NCBI RefSeq assembly: GCF_048320135.1
Contig: NZ_CP182947.1
Span: 4,898,001 to 4,962,000 of the forward strand
Reading direction: 5' to 3'
DNA: 64,000 nt
DNA from: Ideonella_A sakaiensis_A
GTDB taxonomy: Bacteria; Pseudomonadota; Gammaproteobacteria; Burkholderiales; Burkholderiaceae_C
Part shown: positions 15,398 to 24,658 of the stretch, one piece after another
Layout of the letters: each line of letters starts with the position of its first letter
How positions within the stretch are numbered: position 1 is the first letter of the stretch
Program-made: the position numbers and the translations under genes
Notes under the pieces: generated by a model
The model's database searches: none
What the model saw: only the letters and a program-made list of their open reading frames with translations
Told to the model about the DNA's origin: nothing

Positions 15398-16579
15398 ATG
15401 AACGCTGTCAATCTGCTCGACTTCGATCTCGAAGGTCTCGCACGCTGGTGTGCTGGATTCGGAGAGAAGCGTTTTCGGGCGACGCAGTTGTTCCGCTGGA
15501 TTCACCAGCGCGGTGCTTCGGACTTTGCGCTGATGAGCGACCTCGCGAAATCGCTGCGCGAAAAGCTCGATCAATCGGCCTTCATCAAGCCGCTCGAGGT
15601 GATCAGCGAACAGGCTTCGGCCGACGGCACGATCAAGTGGCTTTTTTCGGTCGGCAACGGTGATGCGGTCGAGACCGTCTTCATTCCGGAAGACGACCGC
15701 GGCACCTTGTGCATCTCGTCGCAGGCCGGATGTGCGGTCGGCTGCCGCTTCTGCTCGACCGGCCACCAGGGCTTCAGCCGCAACCTGTCGACCGGCGAGA
15801 TCGTCGCCCAGCTGTGGTTTGCCGAACACCATTTGCGCAAGCGGCTGCAGTTGCCGGTTGGCCAGCGGGCGATCACCAATGTGGTGATGATGGGCATGGG
15901 AGAGCCGCTGCAGAACTATGCGGCGTTGCTGCCGGCACTGCGCGTGATGCTCGATGACCATGCCTACGGGCTGTCGCGCCGTCGAGTGACGGTATCGACG
16001 TCGGGGGTCGTTCCGATGATCGACCGGCTGCGCGAGGACTGTCCGGTCGCGCTGGCGGTATCGCTGCACGCGCCGGCCGACCTGCTGCGCGACGACCTCG
16101 TGCCGCTGAACCGGAAATACCCGATTGCCGAGCTGCTCGGCGCCTGCGAGCGTTATCTGGAGCGCGCGCCGCGCGACTTCATCACCTTCGAATATTGCAT
16201 GCTCGACGGCGTCAACGACAGCCTCGAGCAGGCCGGTCAGCTGCTGCAGATGACCCGCGGGCGCGGCGCCGATGGCCAGCCGGTGCCGGTCGTCAACTGC
16301 AAGTTCAACCTGATTCCGTTCAATCCCTTCCCGGCCTCCGGGCTGTTGCGCTCGCCGACCGAGCGCGTGCAGGCGTTTGCGCGCTGCCTGCAGGACGGTG
16401 GCGTCGTCACGACGGTGCGCAAGACGCGCGGTGACGATATCGATGCCGCCTGCGGTCAGCTGGCCGGCGAAGTCCAGGACCGCACCAGCGTCAGGCAGCG
16501 CACCGCAACGCGGGCGCCGATCCGCATCCATGCGCGTGGTTCTGCAGTGCGGCCGGTGCCGCCGGAGGGGGTGCGATGA
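15398..16579 (+). CDS. rlmN: dual-specificity 23S rRNA/tRNA adenine-C2 methyltransferase RlmN
   Basis: RlmN is a radical-SAM enzyme that methylates C2 of A2503 in 23S rRNA and A37 in some tRNAs. The 393-residue protein has the CxxxCxxC cluster ligands in GCAVGCRFCSTG (about C112, C116 and C119). It also has the two mechanistic cysteines, one in GTLCISS (about C105) and one in DIDAACGQL (about C352). A VVMMGMGEPLQNY segment is also characteristic. The ATG lies 61 bases after ndk. The stop overlaps the next gene by four bases (ATGA). All catalytic residues are present. Confidence 0.97.
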   Translation: MNAVNLLDFDLEGLARWCAGFGEKRFRATQLFRWIHQRGASDFALMSDLAKSLREKLDQSAFIKPLEVISEQASADGTIKWLFSVGNGDAVETVFIPEDDRGTLCISSQAGCAVGCRFCSTGHQGFSRNLSTGEIVAQLWFAEHHLRKRLQLPVGQRAITNVVMMGMGEPLQNYAALLPALRVMLDDHAYGLSRRRVTVSTSGVVPMIDRLREDCPVALAVSLHAPADLLRDDLVPLNRKYPIAELLGACERYLERAPRDFITFEYCMLDGVNDSLEQAGQLLQMTRGRGADGQPVPVVNCKFNLIPFNPFPASGLLRSPTERVQAFARCLQDGGVVTTVRKTRGDDIDAACGQLAGEVQDRTSVRQRTATRAPIRIHARGSAVRPVPPEGVR

Positions 16580-17397
16580 CGGCAGGCACCTCGTTGCTGA
16601 AGATGGCAATGGCCGTGTTGCTGGCCGCGCTGCTGGCCGCCTGCGCGAGCGGCGGCGCTCGCGGGCCGAACATCCTGCAAACCGCGACGCCCGATCGCAT
16701 CACCTCGTCCGACGAGCCCGAGCACACGCGGCGCGCACGGGTGCGGCTCGAACTGGCGAGCGCCTATTTCGCGCGCGGCCAGGTGGTGATCGCGCTCGAT
16801 CAGGTCAAGCAGGCGATTGCCGCCGATCCGATGATCGCGCCGGCATTCAATCTGCGCGGCCTGATCTATTCGAATCTCGGTGACAACCAGCTGGCCGAGG
16901 AAAGTTTCCAGCGCGCGCTGGCGCTCGACCCGGCCGATGCCGACACGATGCACAACTACGGCTGGCACCTGTGCCAGCAGTCGCGCCACGCCGAGGCCGA
17001 GGCGCTGTTCAAGCGCGCACTCGAGGTGCCACGCTACGACGCGACCGCGAAGACCTTTCTGGCGCGCGGGGTCTGCCATGCGCGGGCCGGCCGGCTGGAT
17101 TTGGCCGAGGCCATCCTCGAGCGGGCCTACGACCTCGATTCCGGCAGCCCGCTGATCGCCGTCAATCTGGCCGAAGTCCTTTATCAGCGCGGTTCCTTCG
17201 AACGTGCGCGGCAGCTGATGCGGCGCGTCAACGGACGCCTCGAATCGAGCAGCGCGCAGACCTTGTGGCTGGCGGCGAAGATCGAGAACAAGCTCGGCAA
17301 TGCGCAGGCTGCGCGTGCGATGGGCGAGCAGTTGGCGGCGCGGTTCCCTGAGTCGCCGGAGGCCGGCGCTTATGAGCGGAGGCGGTTCGATGAATGA
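16576..17397 (+). CDS. pilW: type IV pilus biogenesis lipoprotein PilW/PilF
   Basis: This is the TPR lipoprotein (pilotin) that assists outer-membrane insertion and stability of the PilQ secretin. The lipobox LLAAC puts the lipidated cysteine near residue 23. TPR units follow, such as ASAYFARGQVVIALDQVKQA and NLRGLIYSNLGDNQLAEESF. The 273-residue length fits. Its start overlaps rlmN by four bases and its stop overlaps the rodZ-like gene by eight, so it is part of a tight operon. No other pilus genes are in the window, which is usual because this gene is scattered away from the main pil clusters in betaproteobacteria. Confidence 0.92.
   Translation: MTAGTSLLKMAMAVLLAALLAACASGGARGPNILQTATPDRITSSDEPEHTRRARVRLELASAYFARGQVVIALDQVKQAIAADPMIAPAFNLRGLIYSNLGDNQLAEESFQRALALDPADADTMHNYGWHLCQQSRHAEAEALFKRALEVPRYDATAKTFLARGVCHARAGRLDLAEAILERAYDLDSGSPLIAVNLAEVLYQRGSFERARQLMRRVNGRLESSSAQTLWLAAKIENKLGNAQAARAMGEQLAARFPESPEAGAYERRRFDE
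17377..17381 (+). promoter_or_regulatory. Shine-Dalgarno site deciding the rodZ-like start
   Basis: GGAGG lies eight bases before ATG 17390, supporting that start over the in-frame ATG at 17372. Confidence 0.6.
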
Positions 17398-18295
17398 ATT
17401 CGACGCTGCGACGCCAACCGACACCGCGAAGGGTGGCGCGGGTCGCTTGTTGCGTGAAGCGCGCGAGGCGCAGGGCATGTCGATCGACATGCTGGCGACG
17501 TCGATGAAGGTCAGCGTGCGCAAGCTCGAGATGCTCGAGGCCGAGCGCTTCGATGAATTGCCGGACGCGACGTTTGCACGCGCGCTGGCGCAGGCCGTTT
17601 GCCGGGCCTTGAAGATCGACGCTGCGCCAGTGCTGGCAAAGTTGCCGCCGCCGTCCGGGCACCGCATCGAACTGGTCAGCGAAGGCCTGAACGAGCCGTT
17701 CCGCGACCATCCCTCGCGGCTCGATCCGCTCGCCTGGGCGGCGACGCTGAAGGCGGCATGGGCGCCGGCGCTGGTGCTGGCTCTGGCCGCGCTGGTATTT
17801 TTCCTGCCCGGCTCGTTGCTCGAATCGACCAAGTCGCTGATTGCCGACGTCACCGGCGCCATCCGTGGTACCGGCCAGCCGGCGGACCAGGATACCGTCA
17901 TCGAAACCATCCACCCGTCGATCGACCTGATCGCGCAGTCCGGCCAGGCGCCGGCTGCCGCGGCGTCGCAACCGACGCCAACGGCCGAGCCGGGTGCTGC
18001 CGCGCCGGCGGCTTCGGCTGCCCCGCTGTCGGTCGCGCCTTCGACGACGGCGCCGCCGCCGGGGGTGCTTGAACTGCATGCCACCGCCGAGTCGTGGATC
18101 GAGGTCAAGGACGGCCGTGACCGGGTGCTGCTGTCGCGCAGCCTGCGGCCGGACGAAACCGTGCAGCTCGACGGGGTCATGCCGATGCGGGTGAAAATCG
18201 GCAATGCGGCCGCAACCAGGCTGCGTTATCGGGGCGAGCTGATCGATCTCGCACCGATGACCAACGAAAACATCGCGCGAGTGCTGCTGAAGTGA
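17390..18295 (+). CDS. RodZ-like helix-turn-helix membrane protein
   Basis: This 301-residue protein has the RodZ architecture. An N-terminal cytoplasmic Cro/XRE-type helix-turn-helix (about residues 18-80, LLREAREAQGMSIDMLA...) is followed by a linker, one membrane segment near 124-143, a Pro/Ala-rich periplasmic stretch and a C-terminal DUF4115 beta domain (WIEVKDGRDRVLLSRSL...). RodZ binds MreB and helps set rod shape. GGAGG before ATG 17390 fixes the start. The pilW-rodZ-ispG order is conserved in related genomes. A role in MreB anchoring is inferred from architecture, not proven. Confidence 0.85.
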   Translation: MNEFDAATPTDTAKGGAGRLLREAREAQGMSIDMLATSMKVSVRKLEMLEAERFDELPDATFARALAQAVCRALKIDAAPVLAKLPPPSGHRIELVSEGLNEPFRDHPSRLDPLAWAATLKAAWAPALVLALAALVFFLPGSLLESTKSLIADVTGAIRGTGQPADQDTVIETIHPSIDLIAQSGQAPAAAASQPTPTAEPGAAAPAASAAPLSVAPSTTAPPPGVLELHATAESWIEVKDGRDRVLLSRSLRPDETVQLDGVMPMRVKIGNAAATRLRYRGELIDLAPMTNENIARVLLK

Positions 18296-19650
18296 CTGCC
18301 AGACCAGACCATCCAGACGACGCAGCGGCCGGTAGCTCTGGCACTGCGGGCCACGATCTGCCCGACGGCTTCATCGAACCGGCGCGGCCTGCGGCGCGCA
18401 ACCGCCTGCAGGCAGTCGTACGATGGGGCGATCGCGTCGTGACGATCGGTGGCGATGCGCCGGTGCGCGTGCAGTCGATGACGAATACCGACACCGTCGA
18501 TGTGATCGGCACGGCGATCCAGGTCAAGCAGCTCGCGGTTGCCGGCTCCGAGCTGGTGCGCATCACCGTCAATACGCCGGAAGCTGCTGCCGCGGTGCCG
18601 CACATCCGAGAGCAGCTGGATCGGATGGGCATCGATGTGCCACTGGTCGGGGATTTCCATTACAACGGCCACCGCCTGCTGAGTGATCACCCGGCATGCG
18701 CCGAGGCCCTGTCGAAATACCGCATCAATCCGGGCAATGTCGGCAAGGGTGAAAAGGGCGATCGGCAGTTTGCGCAGATGATCGAGATCGCGGCGCGGCT
18801 CGGCAAGGCGGTGCGCATCGGTGTCAACTGGGGCAGCCTCGACCAGGAACTGCTGGCGCGGATGATGGACGACAACGCACGTTTGCCGGAGCCGTTCGAG
18901 CCGCAGCAGATCATGTACCGGGCGATCGTCGGCTCGGCACTCGAATCGGCGCGCGACGCCGAACGGATCGGCCTGCCGGCCAACCAGATCATCCTGTCGT
19001 GCAAGATGAGCGGGGTGCAGGACCTGGTCAGCGTCTACCGCGCATTGGCACGCCGCTGCCGCTACGCGCTGCACCTCGGCCTGACCGAGGCCGGCATGGG
19101 CACCAAGGGTACCGTTGCATCGACGGCGGCGCTGGCGCTGCTGCTGCAGGAGGGCATCGGCGACACGATCCGCGTTTCGCTGACCCCGCAGCCCGGTGAG
19201 GCGCGGACCCAGGAGGTGGCGGTGGCACTGGAGGTGCTGCAGTCGCTCGGCCTGCGAGCCTTTAATCCCAGCGTGACGGCATGCCCTGGCTGCGGCCGCA
19301 CGACGAGCACGACCTTCCAGGAGCTCGCCAAGCAGATCGACGATTTCCTGCGCGCGCAGATGCCGGTCTGGCGAGGCAAATATCCGGGCGTCGAGTCACT
19401 GAAGGTTGCGGTGATGGGATGCATCGTCAACGGTCCCGGCGAAAGCAAACACGCCGACATCGGCATCAGCCTGCCCGGCACCGGCGAGTCGCCGGCCGCG
19501 CCGGTCTTCATCGATGGGGAAAAGGCGCTGACCCTGCGCGGCGACAACATCGTCCAGGAGTTCCATTCCCTGGTATCGGCTTATATCGAGAAACGCTACG
19601 GCGGGTCCGGCGACGCTGCCGTGACGCCGCCGCTGGCCGAAAACGCCTGA
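18292..19650 (+). CDS. ispG: 4-hydroxy-3-methylbut-2-en-1-yl diphosphate synthase
   Basis: IspG (GcpE) is the iron-sulfur enzyme of the methylerythritol phosphate pathway. It converts ME-cPP to HMBPP on the way to isoprenoids. The product has 452 residues, starting at a GTG that overlaps the rodZ-like stop. Conserved cluster-binding motifs TACPGCGRTTS and MGCIVNGPGE are present in the C-terminal part. PVRVQSMTNTDT appears near the N-terminus. Dxr of the same pathway is encoded at 43542-44753. Betaproteobacterial IspG proteins are longer than E. coli's (372), as here. Confidence 0.97.
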   Translation: MTARPDHPDDAAAGSSGTAGHDLPDGFIEPARPAARNRLQAVVRWGDRVVTIGGDAPVRVQSMTNTDTVDVIGTAIQVKQLAVAGSELVRITVNTPEAAAAVPHIREQLDRMGIDVPLVGDFHYNGHRLLSDHPACAEALSKYRINPGNVGKGEKGDRQFAQMIEIAARLGKAVRIGVNWGSLDQELLARMMDDNARLPEPFEPQQIMYRAIVGSALESARDAERIGLPANQIILSCKMSGVQDLVSVYRALARRCRYALHLGLTEAGMGTKGTVASTAALALLLQEGIGDTIRVSLTPQPGEARTQEVAVALEVLQSLGLRAFNPSVTACPGCGRTTSTTFQELAKQIDDFLRAQMPVWRGKYPGVESLKVAVMGCIVNGPGESKHADIGISLPGTGESPAAPVFIDGEKALTLRGDNIVQEFHSLVSAYIEKRYGGSGDAAVTPPLAENA

Positions 19651-19730
19651 TTCCGGGCAGCACGGTCCGGTCCGCTGACAGCAGCGCGGCCGCGGCGCGG
19701 CCCGCTTCCACTTTCAACGCAATACCTGCA

Positions 19731-21014
19731 ATGGCGACAACGCTGAGAGCCGTCAAAGGCATGAACGACATCCTGCCGCCGGATTCGGCGCGCTGGGAAT
19801 GGCTGGAGGAGCAGATCCGCAGCCTGATGCGTCGCTACGGATATGCCAATGTCAGAACGCCGATCGTCGAGCCGACGGCCTTGTTCGTTCGCGGGCTCGG
19901 CGAGGTGACCGACATCGTCGAGAAGGAGATGTATTCGTTCGAGGATTCGATGAACGGCGACCGGCTGTCGCTGCGTCCGGAAAATACCGCCGGCGTCGTC
20001 CGGTCGATGATCGAACACAATCTGCTGCGCGACGGCGGACGCCGGCTCTATTACATCGGGCCGATGTTCCGCCACGAGCGGCCGCAGAAGGGCCGCTCGC
20101 GGCAGTTCCACCAGTTCGGGGTCGAGGCGCTCGGTTATGCAGGTCCGGACGTCGATGCCGAATTGATCCTGCTGCTGCGCGCGCTGTGGCGCCAGCTGGG
20201 TCTCGTTGAAGGCAGCGACATCAGGCTCGAGCTGAACAGCCTTGGCCAGCCCGACGAGCGACAGGCGCACCGCGCCGCGCTGGTCGACTATCTGACGGCC
20301 CATGCGCAGCAGCTCGACGAAGACTCGCAGCGCCGGCTGCACAGCAATCCGCTGCGCATCCTCGACAGCAAGAACCCGGCGATGCAGGCGCTGATCGAGG
20401 CGGCGCCGAAGCTGAGCGATTTTCTCGGCGCCGACTCGCTGGCTCATTTCGATGCCGTGCGAGCGGTGCTCGATGCCGCCGGGCTCGCCTACCGTGTCAA
20501 TCCGCGGCTGGTGCGTGGCCTCGACTACTACAACCTGACGGTGTTCGAGTGGGTCACCGAGCGCCTCGGCGCGCAGGGCACGGTCTGTGGCGGCGGCCGC
20601 TATGATGGGCTGATCGAACAACTCGGTGGCAAGCCGGCGCCGGCGGTCGGTTTCGGGCTCGGCATGGAGCGTCTGCTGCTGCTGCTCGAAGAGTTGAAGA
20701 TTGCTGCGCCGGCCGAAGCGCCGAACGTCTATGCCGTGGTGCCGGCGGCCGATGCGCTGCCAAAGGTCTTTGCCGCATTGGAGACGTTGCGGGCAGCCGG
20801 TGTCTCGGTGCTGATGAATGCCGGCCTGAGTGGCATGAAGGCGCAATTCCGTCGCGCCGATTCCAGCGGCGCGCGCTACGCGCTGATCTTCGGCGACGAA
20901 GAACTGGCGCGTGGTGAGGTCGCGCTGAAGGACCTGCGCGATGCCGCAGTGCCGCAGCGCAGCCTGTCACTCGACAAGGTCGCCGACTGGGCGGCCGAAC
21001 TCCTCAACGCATAA
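19731..21014 (+). CDS. hisS: histidyl-tRNA synthetase
   Basis: HisS charges tRNA-His. The ATG at 19731 gives 427 residues starting ATTLRAVKGMNDILPPDS, the usual family N-terminus. The open frame extends further upstream into ispG and was not used. Class II signatures are visible: a motif 2 region FRHERPQKGRSRQFHQFG, the histidine-specific LVRGLDYYNLTVFEW, and motif 3 in GFGLGMERLLLLL. The C-terminal anticodon-binding domain follows. It sits between ispG and yfgM, as in E. coli and betaproteobacteria. Confidence 0.98.
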   Translation: MATTLRAVKGMNDILPPDSARWEWLEEQIRSLMRRYGYANVRTPIVEPTALFVRGLGEVTDIVEKEMYSFEDSMNGDRLSLRPENTAGVVRSMIEHNLLRDGGRRLYYIGPMFRHERPQKGRSRQFHQFGVEALGYAGPDVDAELILLLRALWRQLGLVEGSDIRLELNSLGQPDERQAHRAALVDYLTAHAQQLDEDSQRRLHSNPLRILDSKNPAMQALIEAAPKLSDFLGADSLAHFDAVRAVLDAAGLAYRVNPRLVRGLDYYNLTVFEWVTERLGAQGTVCGGGRYDGLIEQLGGKPAPAVGFGLGMERLLLLLEELKIAAPAEAPNVYAVVPAADALPKVFAALETLRAAGVSVLMNAGLSGMKAQFRRADSSGARYALIFGDEELARGEVALKDLRDAAVPQRSLSLDKVADWAAELLNA

Positions 21015-21043
21015 TCGCGCCTTCGCTGAAGGTAATACTCGAC

Positions 21044-21697
21044 ATGGCAACGCAACTCGACCTGGAAGAACAAGAACAACTCGACCAGCTGAAGGCCTTC
21101 TGGAAGCAATACGGCAATCTGATCACCTGGCTGCTGATCGCGGTGCTCGGCAGTTTTGCCGCCTGGAACGGCTGGAACTGGTGGCAGCGCGAGCAGGCGG
21201 TCAGTGCCAGCGGCATGTACGACGAGCTCGACAAGGCGGTCGGTTCCGACGACGTGGCCACTGCCAGCAGGATCTTCGACGATCTGAAATCGCGTTACCC
21301 GCGGACCGCCTATGCGCAGCAGGCCGGCATGCTCGCCGCCAAGCTGCAACACGAGAAAGGTCAGTCCGACGCCGCGCAGGCGACGTTGCGCTGGGTTGCC
21401 GAAGAGGCCACCGACACCGAATATCGAGCGCTTGCGCACCTGCGGCTGGCCGGCCTGCTGCTCGATGCGCAGCAGTACGACGCCGCGTTGAAACAGCTCG
21501 ATGCCGCCGAAGGCAAGGAGTTCGAGGCGCTGGTCGCCGATCGCCGCGGCGACATCCTGCAGGCCCAGGGCAAGCTCGACGAGGCAAAGGCCGCCTACCA
21601 GCAGGCCTGGAAGGCCTTCGACAGCGAAGTTGCCTACCGGCGCCTGGTTGAAGCCAAATTGACGGCGCTCGGCGCTGCACCGGAGGCCGCCCGATGA
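21044..21697 (+). CDS. yfgM: YfgM-like tetratricopeptide membrane protein
   Basis: YfgM is an inner-membrane protein with a periplasmic TPR domain, which in E. coli associates with SecYEG and PpiD to pass on secreted proteins. The 217-residue product has a short acidic cytoplasmic N-terminus (EEQEQLDQLKAFWKQYGN). One membrane helix lies around residues 26-44 (ITWLLIAVLGSFAAWNGW), followed by TPR-like repeats. It is 29 bases after hisS and overlaps bamB by four bases. The order hisS-yfgM-bamB-der is the same as in E. coli, which supports the name. Confidence 0.9.
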   Translation: MATQLDLEEQEQLDQLKAFWKQYGNLITWLLIAVLGSFAAWNGWNWWQREQAVSASGMYDELDKAVGSDDVATASRIFDDLKSRYPRTAYAQQAGMLAAKLQHEKGQSDAAQATLRWVAEEATDTEYRALAHLRLAGLLLDAQQYDAALKQLDAAEGKEFEALVADRRGDILQAQGKLDEAKAAYQQAWKAFDSEVAYRRLVEAKLTALGAAPEAAR

Positions 21698-22848
21698 TCC
21701 GATCTGATTTCCTTCCTGCATCGACGGCGTCGCGATTGGCACGCTGGGCTGCGACCGCGCTGGCCGTTGTTGTCGTGGCCGGTTGCGCCAGTGGCCCGGC
21801 AAAACCGAAGCCGGGCCCGCTCGAAGCGATCAGCTCGCCGCTGCCCGGCCGCGTGGTCTGGCAGCAGCGCATCGGCAATGTCCAGTTTCCGCTGGCGATC
21901 GCGGTCAACGGCAGTGCGCTGACCGTTGCCAGCAGTGATGGCACGATGGCTTCCATCGAAGCCGATACCGGCCGCGTGCTGTGGCGCGTTTCGCTCGGCG
22001 CGCGGCTCGGCGCCGGTGTCGGCGGCGACGGCCGGCATGCCGCCGTGGTCAGCCGCGACGGCGAACTGTTCGTCCTCGACAGTGGTCGCCTTGCCTGGCG
22101 CAAGAAACTCGGCATCCAGGTTAATACCGAACCGCTGGTCGCCGGTGCGCGGGTCTTCGTTCTCGGCAGCGACCGCAGTGTCCGTGCCTTCGACGTCCTC
22201 GACGGTCGCCAGCTGTGGGAGGTCCGCCGCTCCGGCGAACCGCTGACGCTTGCCCAGCGCGGTGTGATCGCGCCGTACAAGAATACCTTGCTGGTCGGCC
22301 AGGGACCGCGGCTGGTCGGACTCGATCCTGACAACGGCACGGTGCGCTGGGAAGTGGCGATCGCCGCGCCGCGCGGCACCAACGAGATCGAACGCCTGGC
22401 CGATCTGGTCGGGCCTGCGGTGCGGGTCGGCGAAACGGTCTGTGCGCGTGCCTTCCAGGCCGCGATCACCTGCGTCAATGCCGAGCGCGGCGCATTGTCG
22501 TGGACTCGCAACCTCGGTGGCACCGATGGGCTTGGAGCCGATGAGGAACTGGTCGCCGCCGCCGATGCGTCGGATCGGGTGAGCACATGGAAAACCGGCT
22601 CGGGTGATGCCGCGTGGAGCAGCGAGAAACTGCTGTACCGCGAGCTGGCGACACCGCTGGTCACCCGCGACGCCGTCGTCTTCGGCGATGCCCAGGGCAC
22701 CGTCCATTTTCTGTCGAAGGGCGACGGCGCGACCCGGCTGCGGCTGCCAACCGACGGCAGTGCGATCGTCGGCACTCCGGTTCTTGCCGGGCGCACGATC
22801 GTCGTCGCGACCCGCAACGGCTCGATCGTCGGGATTCGCTCCGAATGA
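21694..22848 (+). CDS. bamB: outer-membrane assembly lipoprotein BamB
   Basis: BamB is the beta-propeller lipoprotein of the BAM complex. It binds the POTRA domains of BamA and speeds insertion of outer-membrane proteins. The lipobox VVAGC places the lipidated cysteine near residue 31. The rest shows repeated propeller blades of the PQQ-like type, for example GRVLWRVSLG, GRLAWRKKLG and GTVRWEVAI. The length of 384 residues is typical. It overlaps yfgM (ATGA), and der follows at about 105 bases. BamA and BamD are elsewhere in the window; bamC and bamE are not here. Confidence 0.96.
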   Translation: MIRSDFLPASTASRLARWAATALAVVVVAGCASGPAKPKPGPLEAISSPLPGRVVWQQRIGNVQFPLAIAVNGSALTVASSDGTMASIEADTGRVLWRVSLGARLGAGVGGDGRHAAVVSRDGELFVLDSGRLAWRKKLGIQVNTEPLVAGARVFVLGSDRSVRAFDVLDGRQLWEVRRSGEPLTLAQRGVIAPYKNTLLVGQGPRLVGLDPDNGTVRWEVAIAAPRGTNEIERLADLVGPAVRVGETVCARAFQAAITCVNAERGALSWTRNLGGTDGLGADEELVAAADASDRVSTWKTGSGDAAWSSEKLLYRELATPLVTRDAVVFGDAQGTVHFLSKGDGATRLRLPTDGSAIVGTPVLAGRTIVVATRNGSIVGIRSE

Positions 22849-22954
22849 TGCTGGTCCAAGCCCGTGGCGGCAGCGCCCGTCCCGCCAGTGGCGGGCCGGC
22901 GATGCCGCCGCATCCGTGGTGGATGCCTGCCCGCGCCATTTCACGGTCGATTCG

Positions 22955-24301
22955 ATGAAGCCGGTCATTGCGATCGTCGGGCGGCCCAATGTCGGCAAGT
23001 CGACATTGTTCAACCGGATGACTAAAACCCGGGATGCGATCGTCGCCGACTTCTCGGGGCTGACGCGCGACCGCCACTACGGCGACGGGCGGCTCGGCAA
23101 CCGCGAATTCATCGTCGTCGATACCGGTGGCTTCGAGCCGGACAGCACGACCGGCATCGTCCGCGAAATGGCCAAGCAGACGCGGCAGGCGGTCGCCGAA
23201 GCCGATGCGGTGATCTTCGTCGTCGACATCCGCGCCGGGCTGTCGGCGCAGGACCACGACATCGCGCGTTATCTGCGCTCGATCGGCAAACGCGTCGTGC
23301 TCGCCGCCAACAAGGCCGAGGGCATGGTCGAGTCGCCGCTGCTCGGCGAATTCCACGAACTCGGAATCGGTGATCCGCATCCGGTGTCGTCGGCGCACGG
23401 GCAGGGCATCCGCAGCCTGCTCGAAGCCGCGCTCGATCCGTTCGGCCCCGAGCCGGACGACGACGAGGAAGAAGCCGACGATGCCGGCGCGAGGCCGATC
23501 CGGCTGGCGGTGGCCGGGCGGCCGAACGTCGGCAAGAGCACATTGATCAATACCTGGCTCGGCGAAGAGCGGCTGGTCGCATTCGACCTGCCCGGCACGA
23601 CACGCGACGCGATCACCGTGCCGTTCGAGCGCCATGGCCAGCAGTTCCAGCTGATCGACACCGCGGGCCTGCGCCGGCGCGGCAAGGTTTTCGAGGCGAT
23701 CGAGAAGTTTTCGGTCGTCAAGACGCTGCAGGCGATTGCCGATGCGAATGTCGTGCTGCTGCTGCTCGATGCGACGCAAGGCGTCAGCGAGCAGGATGCG
23801 CATATCGCCGGCTACATCCTCGAAAGCGGGCGCGCGGTGGTGATCGCGGTCAACAAGTGGGATGCCGTCGACGCCTATCAGAAGGAATTGCTGCAGCGCT
23901 CGATCGAGCAGCGGCTTGCCTTCCTCAAATTCGCTCCGGTGCTCAATATCTCGGCGATCAAGCGGCAGGGCCTCGGCCCGGTCTGGAAGGCGATCGCCGA
24001 TGCCCATGCGTCGGCGAACTGCAAGATGTCGACGCCGGTGCTGACCCGACTGATCCAGGAGGCGGTCGAACACCAGACGCCGAAACGCTCCGGCATGTTC
24101 CGGCCAAAATTGCGTTATGCGCACCAGGGCGGCATGAATCCGCCGGTGGTCATCGTGCACGGCAACTCGCTCGAACATGTCACCGAGGTCTACAAGCGTT
24201 ATCTCGAGACGCGCATCCGGGCCCACTTCAAGCTTTCTGGAACGCCACTGCGCATCGAGATGCGTTCGAGTCGCAACCCTTTCGCGGGCAAGGCAGGCTG
24301 A
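22955..24301 (+). CDS. der: ribosome-associated GTPase Der
   Basis: Der (EngA) is an essential GTPase with two consecutive G domains that acts in 50S subunit assembly. Both P-loops are visible as GRPNVGKST, at about residues 9-17 and again in the second half. A DDDEEEADD acidic linker lies between the domains. The C-terminal KH-like domain ends in RIEMRSSRNPF. The ATG at 22955 gives 448 residues beginning KPVIAIVGRPN. The frame is open upstream into bamB and was not used. It is followed by hfq, as in many betaproteobacteria. Confidence 0.98.
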   Translation: MKPVIAIVGRPNVGKSTLFNRMTKTRDAIVADFSGLTRDRHYGDGRLGNREFIVVDTGGFEPDSTTGIVREMAKQTRQAVAEADAVIFVVDIRAGLSAQDHDIARYLRSIGKRVVLAANKAEGMVESPLLGEFHELGIGDPHPVSSAHGQGIRSLLEAALDPFGPEPDDDEEEADDAGARPIRLAVAGRPNVGKSTLINTWLGEERLVAFDLPGTTRDAITVPFERHGQQFQLIDTAGLRRRGKVFEAIEKFSVVKTLQAIADANVVLLLLDATQGVSEQDAHIAGYILESGRAVVIAVNKWDAVDAYQKELLQRSIEQRLAFLKFAPVLNISAIKRQGLGPVWKAIADAHASANCKMSTPVLTRLIQEAVEHQTPKRSGMFRPKLRYAHQGGMNPPVVIVHGNSLEHVTEVYKRYLETRIRAHFKLSGTPLRIEMRSSRNPFAGKAG

Positions 24302-24377
24302 TCCGGCCGCCTGCGCGAGCGGGGCGCTGTGGTACCGTATCGACCGGTCCAGACGGTTTTTCAACACGGAGAATATC

Positions 24378-24623
24378 GTGAGCAACAAAGGTCAGCTTCT
24401 GCAGGATCCCTTCCTGAACCTCCTGCGCAAGGAGCATGTTCCGGTTTCGATCTACCTGGTCAACGGCATCAAGCTGCAGGGCCACATCGAGTCCTTCGAC
24501 CAGTACGTCGTGCTGTTGCGCAATACCGTCACGCAGATGGTCTACAAACACGCCATCTCCACGGTGGTGCCGAGCCGGGCGGTCAATTTCAGTGCCGCCG
24601 AAGCGCCGGAGCAAACCCCCTGA
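24378..24623 (+). CDS. hfq: RNA chaperone Hfq
   Basis: Hfq forms a hexameric Sm-like ring that pairs small RNAs with mRNAs. The start is a GTG at 24378 preceded by GGAGAA, giving 81 residues beginning SNKGQLLQDPFLNLLRKE. The Sm1 region contains VYLVNGIKL-like sequence (here IYLVNGIKLQGHIESFDQY), and Sm2 contains YKHAISTVVPSR. The C-terminal tail is short (about 12 residues), as in other betaproteobacteria. The der-hfq-hflX-hflK-hflC order is conserved. GTG in place of ATG may lower translation, but that is inference. Confidence 0.98.
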   Translation: MSNKGQLLQDPFLNLLRKEHVPVSIYLVNGIKLQGHIESFDQYVVLLRNTVTQMVYKHAISTVVPSRAVNFSAAEAPEQTP

Positions 24624-24658
24624 GTCGCGCTGCATCCGATCGACCTGCCGGGCCCTCC